Source of the DNA: Labrys okinawensis | GTDB lineage: Bacteria > Pseudomonadota > Alphaproteobacteria > Rhizobiales > Labraceae | Direction: 5' to 3' | Assembly: GCF_002982075.1 (NCBI RefSeq) | Contig: NZ_PUEJ01000001.1 | Coordinates: 124,001 to 188,000 of the forward strand | Length of the DNA: 64,000 nucleotides | Notes under the pieces: generated by a model | What the model saw: only the letters and a program-made list of their open reading frames with translations | Databases searched by the model: none | Told to the model about the DNA's origin: nothing | Program-made: the position numbers and the translations under genes | Shown here: positions 32,852 through 40,954 of the stretch, piece by piece | Numbering within the stretch: position 1 is the stretch's first letter | How the letters are laid out: each line of letters begins with the position of its first letter

Positions 32852-34330
32852 TCACGGCCAGCGGGTCTTGACCGTGTCCGTCATCAGGACGAGCCAGCGG
32901 CGAAGCTGGGTGAAGATCAGGAAATTGTCGTGTACGCGTTGCTGGGCGCTCCGCCCGAGCATTTCGCGCTTCCAGGGATCGCGCAGCAGGTCGTCAAGTC
33001 CTGCCGTGATCTGGCGGTGGTCCTCCGGATCGGCCAGCAGACAGCCGTCCAGGCCGGGACGGATCTGCTGGCGCAAGCCGGCCGCATGCGAGCCCAAAAC
33101 GGCAGCGCGTTTCCACATGGCCTCGGTCGCGGTCAATCCGAAGCTCTCCTGCACGGAATTCTGGGCAACGATGTCCGAGCAGCGCTGCAGCGCATTGACC
33201 AGCAGCGCGTTGTGCTTCTTCGAACGCATGGGCAGCACGACGATCGCGACGTCCGCCTGAAGTTCCGGTTCGAGGCCGACATAGGCCCGGGCAAGCTCCG
33301 TCAACACGGCCTTGCCTTCGGGATCGTCCTGGATCGAGGCCGGGTGAGGTCCCGCCAGGACCAGGCGCGACAATTGCAGGGAGCGCCGATGCCGCTCCTC
33401 CAGGTTCTCCCTGTTCGCCTGGCCGCGCTTGAGGGCGACGAAACCCTCCATCAGCGGGCGAAATCCCTTCAGCCGGTCCCAGCGCGAGACCTGCGTCACG
33501 ATCGGCCGGTGGAGGAGGCCGATGTCCTCCGGCTCGGTCGCGGGTGCCCAGCTTCCGTCCCGTTGAAGTCGTTGTGCCTGGTCGGAAAATGGAGGTGTCA
33601 GTACGGGTCCGGGCGGACGGATCAGGGCGCCATTGGCGAGGATGCCGACCAATTTATGGACCGACAGATCCCTGTTCTTGTGGCTGAGTGGATCGATGGC
33701 TGGATGGATGATGCTCGCCCGCCCGGCCAGGCAGCCAGGAATATATTCGGGGGCTGTGAACACCGCGTGATCATAGGCCTTGGTGAAGTCTTCGAGAAAT
33801 GCCCAGGCGGCGCGGGTCTTCGGAGTTTCGCGATCGAGCCCGATATGGCAGCGCCAGATCGTGGCAATGTCCGATTTCCGGCTTGCAAGCGCACCTGCTC
33901 CAAGAGGTTGCGGGTCGTGGATGACAAGTACGTCTCCCGGGGCGGCATGGTGGAGGATCGCTTCGCAGGTCTGGCGGCTGACTTCCTCGTAGAGCCGGCG
34001 CTCTTCGTTTCCGAGATCGGGATCGCCTTCGCCATGGATCAGATTATGCAGCCTTTTGGTCAGTTGAAAGAAGGCGGGATTCTCCGAATCCATCACCAAC
34101 CAATTGGCTTCGACGCCGAGCTCGCGCAACAGCGCGAGCAATGGCGGCAGCACCTCGGCCACGCCGCCGCCACGGCTGGTGCTGTTCACCATCCATACGC
34201 GGCGTCCCTTCAGCGAGGGAAGCAGGCTCTCGGCCTCCTGCCGCATCTCACGCACGGCCGTGCTGAGGGAAGCAATGCCTTCATAGTCCCCGAGAGAAAC
34301 ATGGTGTCGGGGTTCGACGAGATGCGCCAT
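32852..34330 (-). CDS. GT4 glycosyltransferase, trehalose synthase (TreT)-like
   Basis: A 492-residue GT-B enzyme. WMVNSTSRGGGVAEVLPPLL (N-terminal Rossmann start), VIHDPQPLGAGAL, WRCHIGLD, VTQVSRWDRLKGF and NSVQESFGLTATEAMW are the hallmarks of the TreT / trehalose-phosphorylase group. TreT joins NDP-glucose and glucose to trehalose in one step. It lies 6.6 kb from treY-treZ in the stress island, so a role in trehalose or a related glucoside is likely but not proven. The ATG at 34330 follows AGGGGAG; a GTG two codons upstream is less likely. Confidence 0.8.
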   Translation of the reverse strand: MAHLVEPRHHVSLGDYEGIASLSTAVREMRQEAESLLPSLKGRRVWMVNSTSRGGGVAEVLPPLLALLRELGVEANWLVMDSENPAFFQLTKRLHNLIHGEGDPDLGNEERRLYEEVSRQTCEAILHHAAPGDVLVIHDPQPLGAGALASRKSDIATIWRCHIGLDRETPKTRAAWAFLEDFTKAYDHAVFTAPEYIPGCLAGRASIIHPAIDPLSHKNRDLSVHKLVGILANGALIRPPGPVLTPPFSDQAQRLQRDGSWAPATEPEDIGLLHRPIVTQVSRWDRLKGFRPLMEGFVALKRGQANRENLEERHRRSLQLSRLVLAGPHPASIQDDPEGKAVLTELARAYVGLEPELQADVAIVVLPMRSKKHNALLVNALQRCSDIVAQNSVQESFGLTATEAMWKRAAVLGSHAAGLRQQIRPGLDGCLLADPEDHRQITAGLDDLLRDPWKREMLGRSAQQRVHDNFLIFTQLRRWLVLMTDTVKTRWP

Positions 34331-34433
34331 GAACACACTCCCCTATCGGCGGCGCCGGCTTCGACGTGGTCATGGCCAGTGGTCACCGTCGAGGGCAGAC
34401 ATCAGGGCGGTGCCGGGTGAGGCCGAATCTTCT

Positions 34434-34943
34434 TCAGCTATGGTGGGCTCGCGTCTCCGCGGCTTTTCGGGCAGCTTCCTTTCTTCCGCGAGGCCCCTTC
34501 GTGCGGGCCGCCTTGCGGGCGGCGGCGGAGCGGCCCGAACCACCTTTCGTCTCCGCAGCCTTTTCGGCGGCCTTCGAGCGCTCTCCGGCCGTGCGGCGGG
34601 AAGCCGCTCGTTTGGCCTGCCGGGACAGTGCCTCATGGGAGGCACTGTCCTTAGGTTCGTGCTCGAGGACTTCGGAAACGGCTTTGGAGACACGCGGGCG
34701 GCGCCTGGGTACGCGTTCGCCTTGGCCGACCTCATAGGCATATTCGGCGCTCTTGCGCGTACTTTCCTTCACCTTGCCCTTCTTGGGCGGCGGCAGGTCG
34801 ACGCCGGCGCGCCGCGCCTCGGACAATCCGATGGCGATGGCTTGTTTGGCCGAGCGCGCGCCGTGCTCGCCGGCCTGGGTGCTCGGTGACTTGCCTTCGC
34901 GTTCGTCCTTTCGGGCCTTCTCGATGGTTTTCCTGTTCGGCAT
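34434..34943 (-). CDS. DUF6496-type protein with histone-H1-like tail
   Basis: A 169-residue, highly basic protein. The N-terminal 60 residues follow the family pattern MPNRKTIEKARKDEREGKSP, TQAGEHGARSAKQAIAIGLS and EARRAGVDLPPPKKG. The C-terminal 80 residues are made of Lys/Arg/Ala-rich repeats (RSAAARKAARTKGPRG, KEAARKAAET) like bacterial histone-H1 homologs and should bind DNA or RNA non-specifically. It is upstream of the TreT-like gene on the same strand. A role in nucleoid protection under stress is an inference from composition and place. Confidence 0.75.
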   Translation of the reverse strand: MPNRKTIEKARKDEREGKSPSTQAGEHGARSAKQAIAIGLSEARRAGVDLPPPKKGKVKESTRKSAEYAYEVGQGERVPRRRPRVSKAVSEVLEHEPKDSASHEALSRQAKRAASRRTAGERSKAAEKAAETKGGSGRSAAARKAARTKGPRGRKEAARKAAETRAHHS

Positions 34944-35101
34944 TGCTCGTCTCCGGATTCGGGCTGCACGGCCTCCCGATCTTTTTCAGGATTTCCATGG
35001 GCCTGGCGTGTCCTCTCCGATGGCCTAACTCGGCAGCGGGGCAAAGGATCCCGCCGACCATCCGGGAGGAGGGGGACCAAGCGGTCGAGCGGGCCTCGAA
35101 G

Positions 35102-35126
35102 GGAACATCGCTTCCGCCCCTGGGTT
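35102..35126 (+). promoter_or_regulatory. EcfG-type general-stress promoter
   Basis: GGAAC (35102-35106), 17 bases, GTT (35124-35126), 32 bases before the ATG of the YflT-like gene at 35159. Confidence 0.72.
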
Positions 35127-35158
35127 GAGAATCCATATGTTCCGTGGAGGGCATTGAG

Positions 35159-35698
35159 ATGATCAGGATTATCTCGGCTTTATTCGAGACCTATCAGGAC
35201 GCGGAGCGAGCGGTATCCCAGCTCGAGGCTGCCAACATTCCAAATACGGATATTTCACTGGTGACCGGCGATGTGGAGGCCTCGAATAGTTTTCAGCGCG
35301 ACGTGATTGCCGGTACGGGAGCGGGCGCGGCATTAGGGGGAGCGGGTGGCGTGCTGGCTGGTCTGGCGCTGCTGGCCGCTCCCGGTGTCGGGCAGGTTGT
35401 TGCCGCCGGCTGGATAGCCGCGGCGCTCGTCGGCGCGACCATGGTTGCCGGCGCCACGACCGGGGCCGTCGTCGGTGCGGGGGCGGGGAGCGCGATAGGC
35501 TCCCTTACCGAGGCCGGCTTTCCAAGGGCCGAGTCTCATTTATATGCCGAATCCCTGCGGCGCGGGCGCAGCCTGGTGGCGGCCAGAGTGGCCGATGACA
35601 GAGAAGGCGAGGTCAGGGCGATCTTTGCGAAATTTCCGTCGCTCGATCCTAGTACGGTACGGTCGGCCTACGAGGCGGAGGGATGGACGTCGAAATGA
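35159..35698 (+). CDS. YflT-like glycine-rich stress protein, paralog
   Basis: A 179-residue paralog of the protein at 29213, with the same order: a YflT-like N-terminus (ALFETYQDAERAVSQLEAAN, then PNTDISLVTGD), a long Gly/Ala hydrophobic centre (AGAALGGAGGVLAGLALLAA onward) and a C-terminal soluble part ending AYEAEGWTSK, close to the YQAEGWTQ of its sister. GGAGG precedes the ATG. An exact stress promoter lies immediately upstream. The glycine-rich part may form a membrane hairpin; function unknown. Confidence 0.8.
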   Translation: MIRIISALFETYQDAERAVSQLEAANIPNTDISLVTGDVEASNSFQRDVIAGTGAGAALGGAGGVLAGLALLAAPGVGQVVAAGWIAAALVGATMVAGATTGAVVGAGAGSAIGSLTEAGFPRAESHLYAESLRRGRSLVAARVADDREGEVRAIFAKFPSLDPSTVRSAYEAEGWTSK

Positions 35699-35750
35699 TC
35701 GATCTCGTCGTCGATCCCGTCCAGGGTTACAGTTCGATCCGACGGCTGGT

Positions 35751-37064
35751 TCAGAAGAAGGCAGAAGCCCCCATTCCCATGGCACAGAGCGCCATGACGC
35801 CAGTGGAGAGCCAGCCCAGGCTGCGCAACCAGCCGCCAATCACCTGCTCGCCCATGATTTTTTTGTTCGTCGACATCAGCATCATGATGGCCATGATCGG
35901 GACTGCGACGACGCCGTTTACCACCGCGCTCCAAAAAAGCGCCTGGATCGGATTGATCGGAGCGAAATTCAAGGCCACGCCAAGCATGGTTGCGATCGCT
36001 ATCGTGGCATAGAAGGCCTTGGCGTCCTTGGGCTTGCGGGCCAAGCCGGTGGGCCAGCGTAACGCTTCGCCAAGCCCATAGGCGGCCGATCCGGCAAGCA
36101 CCGGCACTGCCAGCAGCCCCGTCCCGACAATGCCGATGACAAACAGAAACTGGGCAAATTTGCCTGCCACCGGCTCCAGCGCCTCCGCCGCCTGCGCCGA
36201 ACTTCCAATGTTGGTGATATGGTGCACATTGAGCGTCGCAGCTGCCGTCACCATGATCGAAAGCGCGATGAAATTGGAAACGCCCATGCCGACCAGCGTG
36301 TCCAATTCGATGCGTTCATCAGCCTCCTTGGCTTGTTCCGGATTATCCTTCAAAGGCTTGCGCTTGGGCTTTTCCTTCAGATCTTCCACCTCCTGCGAGG
36401 CCTGCCAGAAGAAGAGATACGGACTGATGGTGGTGCCGAAGATCGCGACGATTGCCATCAGGTAGTCGGAGGAAAATTCGATACGCGGCATAAAAAGTCC
36501 TGACGCCAGGGCTAGCCAGTCAATCTTCACGATGAAAAGTGTAGCGACATAGCTCAGTAGGGCCAGGCTGAGCCATTTGAGAATGCGAACATATTTTTTG
36601 TATTGAAGGAAAACCTGCGCAACTGCGCACCCGATTCCGAAAAGCACGACATAGACGAGGGCCGGGCCGCCGATAACGAGTTTGACGGCGTCCCCCATCG
36701 CGCCGAGGTCGGCCCCGATATTGATGACGTTGGCGGTCACCAACAGGCAAACACCCGAATAGGCTAGCCAATTGGGGTAATATTTGCGCAGATTGCCGGC
36801 TATGCCCCGGCCTGTCGTTCTGCCGAGACGGGCACTGATCATCTGGATGGCGCTCATGAGAGGATAAGAAAACAGAAGAGTCCAGCTGGCACCATAAGCG
36901 TATTGGGCGCCGACCTGCGAATAAGTTGCAATTCCACTGGGATCATCGTCGGATGCGCCGGTGATTAGACCGGGACCGAGAACTTTGAGTATACGAGGCT
37001 TGCTTGGCTCGACGGCCGGGCTGCGTGCGACTCTCGGCTCGAGGTCTCCCTCACTTCCACTCAT
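35751..37064 (-). CDS. Nramp-family transporter with unusual ion-site motifs
   Basis: A 437-residue inner-membrane protein with about 11 segments, related to Mn/Fe transporters of the Nramp family. The helix-1 motif, normally DPGN, reads DDPSGIAT (about 40-47). The helix-6 motif, normally MPHN, reads TISPYLFFW, so the metal-binding methionine is absent. Such divergent Nramp-related carriers may transport other ions. A long charged loop (EVEDLKEKPKRKPLKDNPEQ) follows helix 6. The stress promoter at 37195-37219 faces it. It is divergent from the DUF892 gene. Confidence 0.85.
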   Translation of the reverse strand: MSGSEGDLEPRVARSPAVEPSKPRILKVLGPGLITGASDDDPSGIATYSQVGAQYAYGASWTLLFSYPLMSAIQMISARLGRTTGRGIAGNLRKYYPNWLAYSGVCLLVTANVINIGADLGAMGDAVKLVIGGPALVYVVLFGIGCAVAQVFLQYKKYVRILKWLSLALLSYVATLFIVKIDWLALASGLFMPRIEFSSDYLMAIVAIFGTTISPYLFFWQASQEVEDLKEKPKRKPLKDNPEQAKEADERIELDTLVGMGVSNFIALSIMVTAAATLNVHHITNIGSSAQAAEALEPVAGKFAQFLFVIGIVGTGLLAVPVLAGSAAYGLGEALRWPTGLARKPKDAKAFYATIAIATMLGVALNFAPINPIQALFWSAVVNGVVAVPIMAIMMLMSTNKKIMGEQVIGGWLRSLGWLSTGVMALCAMGMGASAFF

Positions 37065-37194
37065 TTTTGTCCGCCTTGCTGCGAGATATTCTTATTGTTG
37101 ATCCGGCTGTTTCGGGCGCCGACTCCGGAAGGCTGCAAATCAAGCTGCTCGCTCGATCGGTGTGGCGTCATTCCTGTCGGAATGCGAGCTTATG

Positions 37195-37219
37195 AACTCG
37201 TTCGGTCGCTTTCGGTTCC
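37195..37219 (-). promoter_or_regulatory. EcfG-type general-stress promoter (minus strand)
   Basis: On the minus strand GGAAC (37219-37215), 17 bases, GTT (37197-37195). It points at the Nramp-like gene starting at 37064, leaving a leader of roughly 120 bases. Confidence 0.68.
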
Positions 37220-37262
37220 GCCACGGCCCACCGATGCTGAAGCTGATTGCAGCACTTTGTGT

Positions 37263-37287
37263 GGAACGCATCGCATGCAACGCAGTT
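37263..37287 (+). promoter_or_regulatory. EcfG-type general-stress promoter
   Basis: GGAAC (37263-37267), 17 bases, GTT (37285-37287), 45 bases before the ATG of the DUF892 gene. It is back to back with the minus-strand promoter at 37195. Confidence 0.72.
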
Positions 37288-37332
37288 CTAGCCGGTGCCG
37301 CATGATCGGCTTGGATTACTCAGGAGGAATCA

Positions 37333-37818
37333 ATGGCAAAGGAATTGCAGGACCTGTTCGTGGAGACGCTGAAGGACATCTACTATGCTGAAAAGCAGAT
37401 CTTGCGTGCCCTGCCCAAGATGGCGCGAGAGGCCCAGACGCCTGAGCTGAAGAAGGCCTTCGAGACGCATCGGGAGGAAACCGAGGGTCATGTCGACCGT
37501 CTGCAGGAGATTTTCGAGAAGCTCGGCAAGCCGGCCCGCGGAAAGACCTGCGATGCGATCCTCGGCATCATCGATGAAGGCAAGGAAGTGATGGAGGAGT
37601 TCAAGGGCGCGCCGGCGCTGGATGCCGGTCTCACCGCCGCCGCACAGGCCGTCGAGCACTACGAGATCTCGCGCTACGGCACGTTGAAGACCTGGGCCCA
37701 GCAACTGGGCAAGCCGGACATCGCAAAACTCCTCGACCAGACGCTTCAGGAGGAGATCAAGACCGACGAGCTTCTCACCAAGCTCGCAGTGGCAGGCGTC
37801 AACAAGAAGGCGGCCTGA
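37333..37818 (+). CDS. DUF892 ferritin-like protein (YciE/YciF type)
   Basis: A 161-residue four-helix-bundle protein. LQDLFVETLKDIYYAEKQIL (near residues 5-24) is the family signature, with glutamates at the di-metal position; HREETEGHVDRLQEIF and AQAVEHYEISRYGTLKTW continue the ferritin-like pattern, and LLDQTLQEEIKTDELLTKLA closes it. AGGAGG precedes the ATG. YciE/YciF are known stress-induced proteins in enterobacteria. A stress promoter lies just upstream. Metal binding and exact role are inferred from the fold. Confidence 0.9.
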   Translation: MAKELQDLFVETLKDIYYAEKQILRALPKMAREAQTPELKKAFETHREETEGHVDRLQEIFEKLGKPARGKTCDAILGIIDEGKEVMEEFKGAPALDAGLTAAAQAVEHYEISRYGTLKTWAQQLGKPDIAKLLDQTLQEEIKTDELLTKLAVAGVNKKAA

Positions 37819-38030
37819 TCAGCGAGCCGGATGCGTTTGCGGTACCGCTTCGTTGGCTTCGGCGATAGGCCGGAGCCATTTTGCCGAGTCCGGCCATCGC
37901 TCTCGTTGCCGAGCCCGGTGATGTCGGCGGTGGCGGATCGGCTGTCCAGCTCGCGACAGCCTGTCGTTATGGCGTTCTTCGATTCGATGGAGACGCCAAG
38001 CATCGCGAAGACGCGTCGACGCAAAGAGCT

Positions 38031-38069
38031 AGAGCAAATAAGCGTTCACATTTGAACGTATTTCGCTCT
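38031..38069. repeat. Long imperfect palindrome, likely dispersed repeat
   Basis: AGAGC-AAATA (38031-38040) and TATTT-C-GCTCT (38059-38069) enclose CGTTCA-CATT-TGAACG (38043-38058). Together they form a 16-pair hairpin with two small bulges. Closely similar palindromes (AGAGCAAAAxGCGTTC...) recur between genes in many Hyphomicrobiales. It lies in the 305-base gap after the DUF892 gene and may end its transcript. Confidence 0.6.
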
Positions 38070-38123
38070 GGCGCGCCGGCGGCACGCGAGGCGAACCTCA
38101 GGTTTCAAGAAGGCGCCGAATGC

Positions 38124-38411
38124 TTAAGCAAGGTCGGATGCTTGGGGAGTGCGAAGATTCAGCAACTGCGAAACCCGGGTCTCGATCTGGGCCCTGATCT
38201 GCTCGGGCTTGCCATGGACGACGACGAAGTGCTCCACGTCGAAGTACAATGTCGAACTATCGCAATCATTGCCTTCGATATAGCAGATGCGTGTCACATT
38301 CACTTCGATCGGATGTCGATCGAAACTTCGTTCGAATGCGCAGAATATCGGGATATTGGCCTTCGTTCTCGTCCCTTCCGGCTGGAACGTCGTCTTCTGC
38401 GCTTCCTGCAT
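38124..38411 (-). CDS. Small FERSFD-family protein (1 of 3), start uncertain
   Basis: The product of a tandem duplication. IPIFCAFERSFDRHPIEVNV and the end HFVVVHGKPEQIRAQIETRV match the neighbours at 38606 and 39036. In those genes translation starts right before the PIFC segment; here the matching codon is AAT, so the start has been lost, although a GAAGG ribosome-like site remains. The ATG at 38411 would add a 23-residue extension and has no good site. It may be expressed in that longer form or be a decaying copy. Function unknown; no membrane segment. Confidence 0.5.
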   Translation of the reverse strand: MQEAQKTTFQPEGTRTKANIPIFCAFERSFDRHPIEVNVTRICYIEGNDCDSSTLYFDVEHFVVVHGKPEQIRAQIETRVSQLLNLRTPQASDLA

Positions 38412-38605
38412 TCCTACCATCCCACACAAACGCGAGCGCAACGATGGCTCTTCCAGTGGCGGAATTTAGCGATGGCGTTTTCGGGTTCAATACCGCCTGA
38501 AACCTTACGGTTAAAAAATTTGCCCGCCGTGCACAGGAAGCAACGAGCGGGCAAATATGGAAGGCACTTGGGTGAACTCTTGACCGGCAGTATCGTGCGT
38601 TATCT

Positions 38606-38824
38606 TCAGGCCGCTACGTCCGCTGGCGGGGTTATCGACGCGCACGTTTCGATGTGGCCGCGGGTCTCGGCGAGGTTACCCCTGACGACCACGAATTCGT
38701 CCTTCGCGAAATACATCGTCGTCGTGCCGTCGTCATTGCCTTCCAGATAGAGGACAAGGTTCACGTTCACCTCGATCTGGTGACGATCGAAACTGCGTTC
38801 GAAACTGCAGAAAATCGGTTTCAC
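38606..38824 (-). CDS. Small FERSFD-family protein (2 of 3), GTG start
   Basis: A 72-residue protein of unknown function. The start is GTG at 38824, well placed after AAAGGAG. The pattern is FCSFERSFDRHQIEVNVNLV, LYLEGNDDGTTTMYFAKDEF and VVVRGNLAETRGHIE, which suggests a small beta-rich domain followed by a short helix. Spacing to the third copy is about 210 bases and to the first about 190, so each may have its own promoter. None has an exact EcfG site. Confidence 0.65.
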   Translation of the reverse strand: MKPIFCSFERSFDRHQIEVNVNLVLYLEGNDDGTTTMYFAKDEFVVVRGNLAETRGHIETCASITPPADVAA

Positions 38825-39035
38825 CGGTCCTGCTCCTTTCGGGTTAGCAGGCCCTGTACTAGGACCGTGGACACCATGCCCACTGCGTGTCGTTTCTCGC
38901 GTTCGCGAGCGCCCTTTACGCCTTCTCCTCCCGGAAAAGAATAGCCCGCTTGCCTCTCAGGCAGCGGGCGAGTTGGGCTGTCTAAAATCGACGAAGACTC
39001 AACCGATGAGCGAAGGCTTAGTTCCACGCCGGCGT

Positions 39036-39278
39036 CTAACAGGATTGATGGAGGACCAGGCCAGGCCTGCTTCTCGGCCTGGGCGGTTTTCTCTGGCTTG
39101 CGTCCTGGATGCGCATGCAGACGCTGAGCGCGTTGCCGTAGACCACGATGTATTCGCCATCGTCGAAGTGGATGGACGTGGTGTGGCCTTTGCCTTCCAG
39201 ATAGCGGATCCGATTTATGTTCACATCGACAGGATGAAAGTCGCGTCCCCGCTCGAAGCGGCAAAAAGCAGGCGTCAT
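39036..39278 (-). CDS. Small FERSFD-family protein (3 of 3)
   Basis: An 80-residue paralog: FCRFERGRDFHPVDVNINRI, YLEGKGHTTSIHFDDGEYIV, then VYGNALSVCMRIQD. The ATG at 39278 has AAGGAAAAG upstream. The C-terminal tail (KPPRPRSRPGLVLHQSC) is basic and differs from the sister copies. It is the first of the three in the direction of reading. The conserved Asp/Asn, histidine and DGEYIVVYGN positions are shared by all copies and would be the place to look for a binding site. Confidence 0.62.
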   Translation of the reverse strand: MTPAFCRFERGRDFHPVDVNINRIRYLEGKGHTTSIHFDDGEYIVVYGNALSVCMRIQDASQRKPPRPRSRPGLVLHQSC

Positions 39279-39471
39279 GGGCTTTTCCTTTCGCAATGCG
39301 CGTGCCCAGAAGCGAGGCAGAAGAGCACCCGAACGTCGCCGTGCGCGACCCGGCAGCTTGACCGGATAGGGACAGTAGCACCCTGCGGCTTGGCGTCTAT
39401 GGTGACCAAACGGCACTTGCGGTGAAAAGAATTCCCGTCGGCCACGATGCCGAGCCTGGGCCTGCCATTGA

Positions 39472-39496
39472 GGAACAAAACATCCGGGCCTGAGTT
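39472..39496 (+). promoter_or_regulatory. EcfG-type general-stress promoter
   Basis: GGAAC (39472-39476), 17 bases, GTT (39494-39496), 40 bases before the ATG of the ferritin-like gene at 39537. Confidence 0.72.
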
Positions 39497-39536
39497 CAGC
39501 CGGAGGGTCTGGGGCAGCGTGCAGTTCGAAGACGGG

Positions 39537-40031
39537 ATGAGCACAATGGCCATATCACCGAAGGTGAGCAGTGAATTACCGATCTCTCGGGATCGTCTTG
39601 CGGAATTATTGAACGAGGATCTTTCCCGCGAATATCAGGCGATTATTGCTTATGTCGTGTACTCGCAGGTCATCAAGGGCGCCGAATATATGAGTATCGC
39701 CGCCCAGCTGGAAGCTCATGCCCATGACGAACTGAAGCATGCGCTCATCCTGTCCCGTCAAATCGATTATCTCGGCAAGGTGCCGACCGTCGTGCCGAAG
39801 CCAGTGAAGACGTCCGAGGTGGCCCGGGAATTGCTGCGATACGACCTGGATAATGAGAATGAGACAGTACGCAATTATCGGGAACGCGTGCGTCAATGCG
39901 AGGCCTTGGGTGAGTTTGCCCTCGCCGAACAGGTTCGTCAGATCCTCGTGGATGAACAGGACCACCAGATCGATCTTGCCACCGCCCTTGGGGAGGAGGT
40001 TCCTGATATGAGCAATCCCGTGAAGAAGTAA
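39537..40031 (+). CDS. Ferritin-like (bacterioferritin/Dps-related) protein
   Basis: A 164-residue four-helix-bundle protein. DLSREYQAIIAYVVYSQVIK, LEAHAHDELKHALILSRQID and RQILVDEQDHQIDLATALGE carry the glutamate/histidine pairs of a di-iron centre (EYQA, EAHAHDELKH and the EQDH motif). It should store or oxidise iron and limit hydroxyl-radical damage. The ATG at 39537 is used; another at 39546 is possible. With DUF892 at 37333 it is the second ferritin-fold gene in the stress island; each has its own EcfG-type promoter. Confidence 0.85.
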   Translation: MSTMAISPKVSSELPISRDRLAELLNEDLSREYQAIIAYVVYSQVIKGAEYMSIAAQLEAHAHDELKHALILSRQIDYLGKVPTVVPKPVKTSEVARELLRYDLDNENETVRNYRERVRQCEALGEFALAEQVRQILVDEQDHQIDLATALGEEVPDMSNPVKK

Positions 40032-40149
40032 TGTTCTGCTCGCGCTCGTGATCGTTCTCTGCAGAATAGACGGCAGTCCCGAGAAATCTCAGGACGATGG
40101 AAATTCTCGATTTCGAGCCATATCGACTTCTCGCCCGCGATGATATTGT

Positions 40150-40174
40150 GGAACATGTGGCGAACTCAGCTGTT
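40150..40174 (+). promoter_or_regulatory. EcfG-type general-stress promoter
   Basis: GGAAC (40150-40154), 17 bases, GTT (40172-40174), 32 bases before the PRC-barrel gene. Confidence 0.72.
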
Positions 40175-40206
40175 ATATACCATCAAACCTTACAGGAGGA
40201 CCGGCC

Positions 40207-40503
40207 ATGGACCACAGCTCCCATATCAGGCTTGCCGCCAGCGAACTGACGCCCGAATTTCTGGAAGGCGCGACGATATACGGACCGGGAGACGAGAATA
40301 TCGGCAGTGTTTCCCATGTCCACGGTGTGGGCACGGACACGATTGTCGTTATCGATGTGGGTGGCTTCCTCGGCATCGGCGCCAAGCCCGTGGCCGTGAG
40401 GGTTGCCGACCTCGATTTCATGCGGGACGAGAATGGTCAGATACACGCGGTGACGTCGTGGACGAAGGATCAGCTCAAGGCCATGCCCGAGCATCAAGAC
40501 TGA
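40207..40503 (+). CDS. PRC-barrel domain protein
   Basis: A 98-residue protein with one PRC-barrel: LEGATIYGPGDENIGSVSHV, a strand IVVIDVGGFLGIGAKPVAV and DLDFMRDENGQIHAVTSWT, then KDQLKAMPEH. AGGAGG precedes the ATG. Stand-alone PRC-barrel proteins are frequent in general-stress regulons of alphaproteobacteria; their ligands are mostly unknown. It lies between a stress promoter and a convergent hypothetical gene. Confidence 0.88.
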   Translation: MDHSSHIRLAASELTPEFLEGATIYGPGDENIGSVSHVHGVGTDTIVVIDVGGFLGIGAKPVAVRVADLDFMRDENGQIHAVTSWTKDQLKAMPEHQD

Positions 40504-40549
40504 GGGCCGGCTTGCCCTGGGCCGAGCAGCTCTATCTGGCGCCTGTCGA

Positions 40550-40801
40550 TCAGGCCTGACCGTTGTGCCACTTCTCCGCCTGCAGTGCGGTTCTGCCGGC
40601 CTCGGTAATCTCCCAGTAATTGGCCGATGGCCGAGGCTTGATCGCCACGAAGCCGAGGAAGCGCAGGCGCCAAAAGGTTCGCTGCGATCGAACGCCGTCG
40701 GGCATCTCTCCGATGGGCACGCCTCCGGGCGTCATCATGACTTCGGCCCCCGCCTCGAGCGCGGTCAGTGCACGGATCTGGGCGGGGGATAGCTTCGCCA
40801 T
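40550..40801 (-). CDS. Hypothetical protein, possible winged helix
   Basis: An 83-residue protein: KLSPAQIRALTALEAGAEVM, GGVPIGEMPDGVRSQRTFW, RLRFLGFVAIKPRPSANYWE, ITEAGRTALQ. The order of helices, with a FVAIKP-NYWEIT hairpin then TEAGRTAL, resembles the wing and end of small PadR/MarR-like folds, but no family could be named. The ATG at 40801 is chosen; an upstream in-frame start at 40873 is possible. It is convergent with the PRC-barrel gene. Confidence 0.55.
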   Translation of the reverse strand: MAKLSPAQIRALTALEAGAEVMMTPGGVPIGEMPDGVRSQRTFWRLRFLGFVAIKPRPSANYWEITEAGRTALQAEKWHNGQA

Positions 40802-40954
40802 CTCAGCATCGCCGTCCTGGCATGTGAGCGCCGATTCAAGCCTTGGGATGCGGCCTCGATACGCTCGCGACATTCATTCTACATGAGATCGGGCCGAAGC
40901 AGAGAGGAATTGCCTCTGGCTGCGCCGGCGGGTTGCTTGCGCTTTCCTGACACG

